Shown here: in pieces, positions 61,813-64,000 of the stretch | Layout: each line of letters begins with the position of its first letter | Numbering within the stretch: position 1 is the first letter of the stretch | Translations under genes and position numbers: made by a program | Source: Treponema sp. | GTDB taxonomy: Bacteria; Spirochaetota; Spirochaetia; Treponematales; Breznakiellaceae | Assembly: GCA_009781635.1 (NCBI GenBank) | Contig: WQXU01000004.1 | Location: 60,726-124,725 of the forward strand | Length of the DNA stretch: 64,000 nucleotides | Reading direction: 5' to 3' | Notes under the pieces: generated by a model | The model's database searches: none | Seen by the model: the letters and a program-made list of their open reading frames with translations, nothing else | What the model was told of the DNA's origin: nothing

Positions 61813-63339
61813 TTAAGCATCCTTCAAATTACAAGACATACTGCCATTATACAGCTGCTTGTTATTCCGGTTAATACCCGCCAAACGCTGTTTTCCGGTA
61901 AACCTTTTTAAACCATCATAGTTTATTTTAGCATTATTATCCTTTTTCTTTATAATAAATCCAGGCAAAAGAAACAATATCAATATAAGCAGGGAAACCC
62001 TTTCTGTAATGCTGCCTGCATTCCAGTTTACATCGGTTTTTTCTTCGTTATTTACGGTATTAAAAAACTCCATTAAATATTTCAGCGGAAACGCAGGATA
62101 ATCGCCTGTTTTAAAGTTTTGATTTGCAGATGCTATGCTCATGGAAGGAAGGCCGTCTGAGTCAAAGAAAAAATCCGGGAACACTGCATGATTGTTCTGT
62201 TCTGCAGAATCGCTCATTTGCCGTGTAGAAAAAGACGCCTGATATGCAAGATGAGCATAATAGTCCTGTTCACTAATAAGAGCGTCAAACTTATTTTTGG
62301 AATCGTATGTTCCGGACATATAAGGCGTAAAATAAAGCGTTAAAAAAACACCGGCAACAAAGGGCAGTATATACCATGAAAAAACAAATTCCGGGAAGCG
62401 GCGCTTTACTATGGTTACAGGATTAAATCTCTTGTGTTCAACACCGGAAAATATCACAATCTTTAAGGAAAAGAAAAATACGGCAAAGGAAGCTGCGGAA
62501 ACGGCAATTAAAAATAAAAGTTTGAGCTGGGAGAAAATTACAAGAACTGCAAAGGCAATAATAAAAAACGGCAGGAACAGCCAGTAATATCTGTACGGAA
62601 GAATAATATCCTTAATAATCTGATTTATTCTCTGACCAAACCCTTTAGCGGAAGAATTTACAAGGTCTGCAAGGGGCTCTTTTATAAGGATGAACAAGCC
62701 AAAAAGAAGCGCCGCGCAGCCGATTCCTGCCGCTCCAAAAAAACCAAGCGAGGACAGAACAGGAATCATGGGGATGATGTTTACAATGCTCCTGTGCGCT
62801 TTTCTTTTTATATAGCACAGAAGAAGCAAAATGGCGGAAGCCGCGGCGTAAACTATAAAAAAAAGCGATAATGGACGGCCGATTCCGTAATAATCAACAG
62901 AAAAAGAAATATCACCTAACAAATCGCTGAACATCCTGTTAAGCAAATTTGAGTTCCAGTTGCCCGCGATAATGGGAATGTAAATAAACCTCTTTTCGTC
63001 TCTTACAAAGATGTTTCTTAATTTATCCGCATATCCGTCATTGCGCGGATCAAAGGGGAATATTCTTTTTGAATATTCATCAAGGGGAATTTTCTCCAGG
63101 GAGTCAAAAACATCAAGCATAACCCACTGAGATGATTCGCAAATTGGCTCCCCGCCGAAGATGAGCCCTGTTTCCAGAATGGAACGAACAGGTCTGCCCT
63201 CTATAGATGAATCAAGCGTAAGGACTGCATATCCGCCTTTAAACTCCTCATAACCCATTGAAAACCCAAGATACAAAAGCCCCAATGCAGCTAACAGGGA
63301 AATTAAAGATGCAAGTAAAACAGAGCGGAAGAAAGACAT
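61813..63339 (-). CDS. unknown polytopic membrane protein
   Basis: A 508-residue protein I do not recognise. It has an N-terminal membrane helix, then an extracytoplasmic domain of about 120 residues (GGYAVLTLDSSIEGRPVRSI onward). Roughly eight more membrane helices follow, with another large external loop (about 345-450) and a final helix (LLILILFLLPGFIIKK). It precedes the RnfC-like gene by 3 bases and follows the DUF212 gene by 9 bases, so it belongs to the same transcript and could be an extra membrane component of the Rnf-like block (inference). Confidence 0.6.
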   Translation of the reverse strand: MSFFRSVLLASLISLLAALGLLYLGFSMGYEEFKGGYAVLTLDSSIEGRPVRSILETGLIFGGEPICESSQWVMLDVFDSLEKIPLDEYSKRIFPFDPRNDGYADKLRNIFVRDEKRFIYIPIIAGNWNSNLLNRMFSDLLGDISFSVDYYGIGRPLSLFFIVYAAASAILLLLCYIKRKAHRSIVNIIPMIPVLSSLGFFGAAGIGCAALLFGLFILIKEPLADLVNSSAKGFGQRINQIIKDIILPYRYYWLFLPFFIIAFAVLVIFSQLKLLFLIAVSAASFAVFFFSLKIVIFSGVEHKRFNPVTIVKRRFPEFVFSWYILPFVAGVFLTLYFTPYMSGTYDSKNKFDALISEQDYYAHLAYQASFSTRQMSDSAEQNNHAVFPDFFFDSDGLPSMSIASANQNFKTGDYPAFPLKYLMEFFNTVNNEEKTDVNWNAGSITERVSLLILILFLLPGFIIKKKDNNAKINYDGLKRFTGKQRLAGINRNNKQLYNGSMSCNLKDA

Positions 63340-63348
63340 ATAGAATGC

Positions 63349-63837
63349 CTAAAACAGACGGTTAAAAATGCAATAAAAGCAAATTGCGATGAAGATGCCC
63401 AATAAGGATCCTACTAAAATTTCCAAAGGAGTGTGCCCCTGGATTTCCTTGACTGAATGGAATTCAAGGCCGATTAATTTTGCGGTCTGCTTTCCAAGGT
63501 GATTAAGAGCTTTTGCCTGTAAACCTGCCGCTCTTCTTACTCCCACAGAATCGCGCAGGACTACCATTGCAAAAACAAGGCAAAACACGAAAATATCGGA
63601 AGATACGCCGTGCTTTATACCTGCCGATGTTGCAAGCGCGCAAACAACCGCAGAATGGCTTGAAGGCATTCCGCCTGTACGCCAGATAACAGTTTCTATA
63701 GCGTCCCATTTTTTTTTGTTCTTATTGGTAAATAAATAAAAAACAAGCTTTAAAACCTGTGCGACACACAAGCTTGTGACAGTGGATAAAAACATCGGAT
63801 TTAAAAGCAAGGATCTTATGGCCGCTGCTGCTGTCAT
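63349..63837 (-). CDS. divergent PAP2 family protein (DUF212)
   Basis: A 162-residue integral membrane protein of the DUF212/YuiD family, related to acid phosphatase/vanadium haloperoxidase folds. GGMPSSHSAVV, RDSVGVRRAAG and GHTPLEILVGSLLG are the conserved active-site segments. It may dephosphorylate a lipid or sugar phosphate; the substrate is not known. No ribosome site precedes the ATG. A perfect TTGACA lies upstream (about 63867-63872) without a good -10, so the mRNA start is uncertain. Confidence 0.87.
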   Translation of the reverse strand: MTAAAAIRSLLLNPMFLSTVTSLCVAQVLKLVFYLFTNKNKKKWDAIETVIWRTGGMPSSHSAVVCALATSAGIKHGVSSDIFVFCLVFAMVVLRDSVGVRRAAGLQAKALNHLGKQTAKLIGLEFHSVKEIQGHTPLEILVGSLLGIFIAICFYCIFNRLF

Positions 63838-63887
63838 TTTATTATGATCTATTAATACGCATCTTTTGTCAAGACAGCGCGGTGCCT

Positions 63888-64000
63888 CATGAAAAAAGTA
63901 ACCGAAAAGGAGTTTTGCCTCATTATGAAAATGTAACCCAAATTATTAGAGACTAAACGATAGGAATGCTATCCGGAGGTCAATGTGGGGTTAACAATGA
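63888..64000 (+). mobile_element. probable end of an insertion sequence with transposase start
   Basis: Two imperfect direct repeats, CCTCATGAAAAAAGTAACC and CCTCATTATGAAAATGTAACC, lie near the right edge, as in the multiple binding sites at transposon ends. A GGAGG ribosome site (63975-63979) is followed by GTG (63985) opening V-G-L-T-M, which resembles the start of DDE/integrase-type transposases of unclassified IS (recalled pattern MGLTMKQK...). Only five codons are visible, so the family is not secure. Confidence 0.4.

Overview
The window reads as chromosome of a spirochaete, most likely Treponema or a close relative. This rests on protein content, not on a search. The evidence is a V/A-type (not F-type) ATPase cluster, an OmpA-tailed outer-membrane protein with FlgD-like Ig repeats, a spirochaete-style ZapA/ZapB-like pair beside infC-rpmI-rplT, many c-di-GMP and sensor-kinase genes, and a diverged Rnf-like membrane cluster. 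Sugar genes (GH4, GH39, GH57-like, mannose-6-phosphate isomerase) and oxygen-sensing hemerythrins suggest a fermentative, gut-type lifestyle (inference).

Layout. 1-1.3 kb: the start of an ABC transporter ATPase gene and its RND/HlyD-type lipoprotein adaptor. 1.5-7.2 kb: OmpA-like surface protein, a 36-residue Lys-rich protein too short for usual gene finders, DRTGG protein, a hypothetical, an HD-GYP phosphodiesterase and a YaiI-family protein. 7.2-13.7 kb, minus strand: manA, zapA, a ZapB-like gene, rplT, rpmI, infC and argB-argJ-argC, with an ArgR-like operator over the argC promoter. 13.8-20.1 kb: a TPR-like lipoprotein, a GH4 glycosidase, a nitroreductase, and V-ATPase E, A and B only. 20.1-28.2 kb, minus strand: HEAT-repeat membrane protein, adenylate cyclase, a frameshifted tsaD, a cyclic-2,3-diphosphoglycerate-synthetase-like GTPase, and a polysaccharide deacetylase with a 15-bp tandem repeat. 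28.3-34.2 kb, plus strand: argG, a Ca2+-type P-ATPase, a secreted vWA protein and uppP. 34.2-42.9 kb, minus strand: DUF1576 permease, then a redox/c-di-GMP signalling block (GGDEF, V4R, hemerythrin, hybrid kinase, hemerythrin) and an alpha/beta hydrolase. 42.9-49.4 kb, plus strand: SPL-like radical SAM, GH39, nitroreductase, MalT-like regulator and an N-terminally truncated histidine kinase. 49.4-51.4 kb: a small accessory stretch between tRNA-Phe and tRNA-Ala, with 214-bp tandem repeats that copy the tRNA-Ala 3' end. 51.4-63.8 kb, minus strand: ilvE, a FemAB-like gene, metG, a GH57-like gene, an Rnf-like CDGEA block, an unknown membrane protein and a DUF212 phosphatase-like protein. The right edge carries what looks like the end of an insertion sequence.

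The most unusual unit is the translationally coupled block at 55.9-61.8 kb. It has the gene order and topology of Rnf (C-D-G-E-A), but the RnfC NADH/FMN motifs, the covalent-FMN motifs of D and G, and most of the Cys ligands of A and E are not visible. Only the two ferredoxin-type 4Fe-4S motifs of RnfC remain intact. The coupled GH57-like protein also lacks the usual catalytic residues. Other points of note are the single-base frameshift in the normally essential tsaD, the V-ATPase cluster without rotor or membrane subunits, the hemerythrin-flanked kinase block, and the tRNA-derived repeat array.
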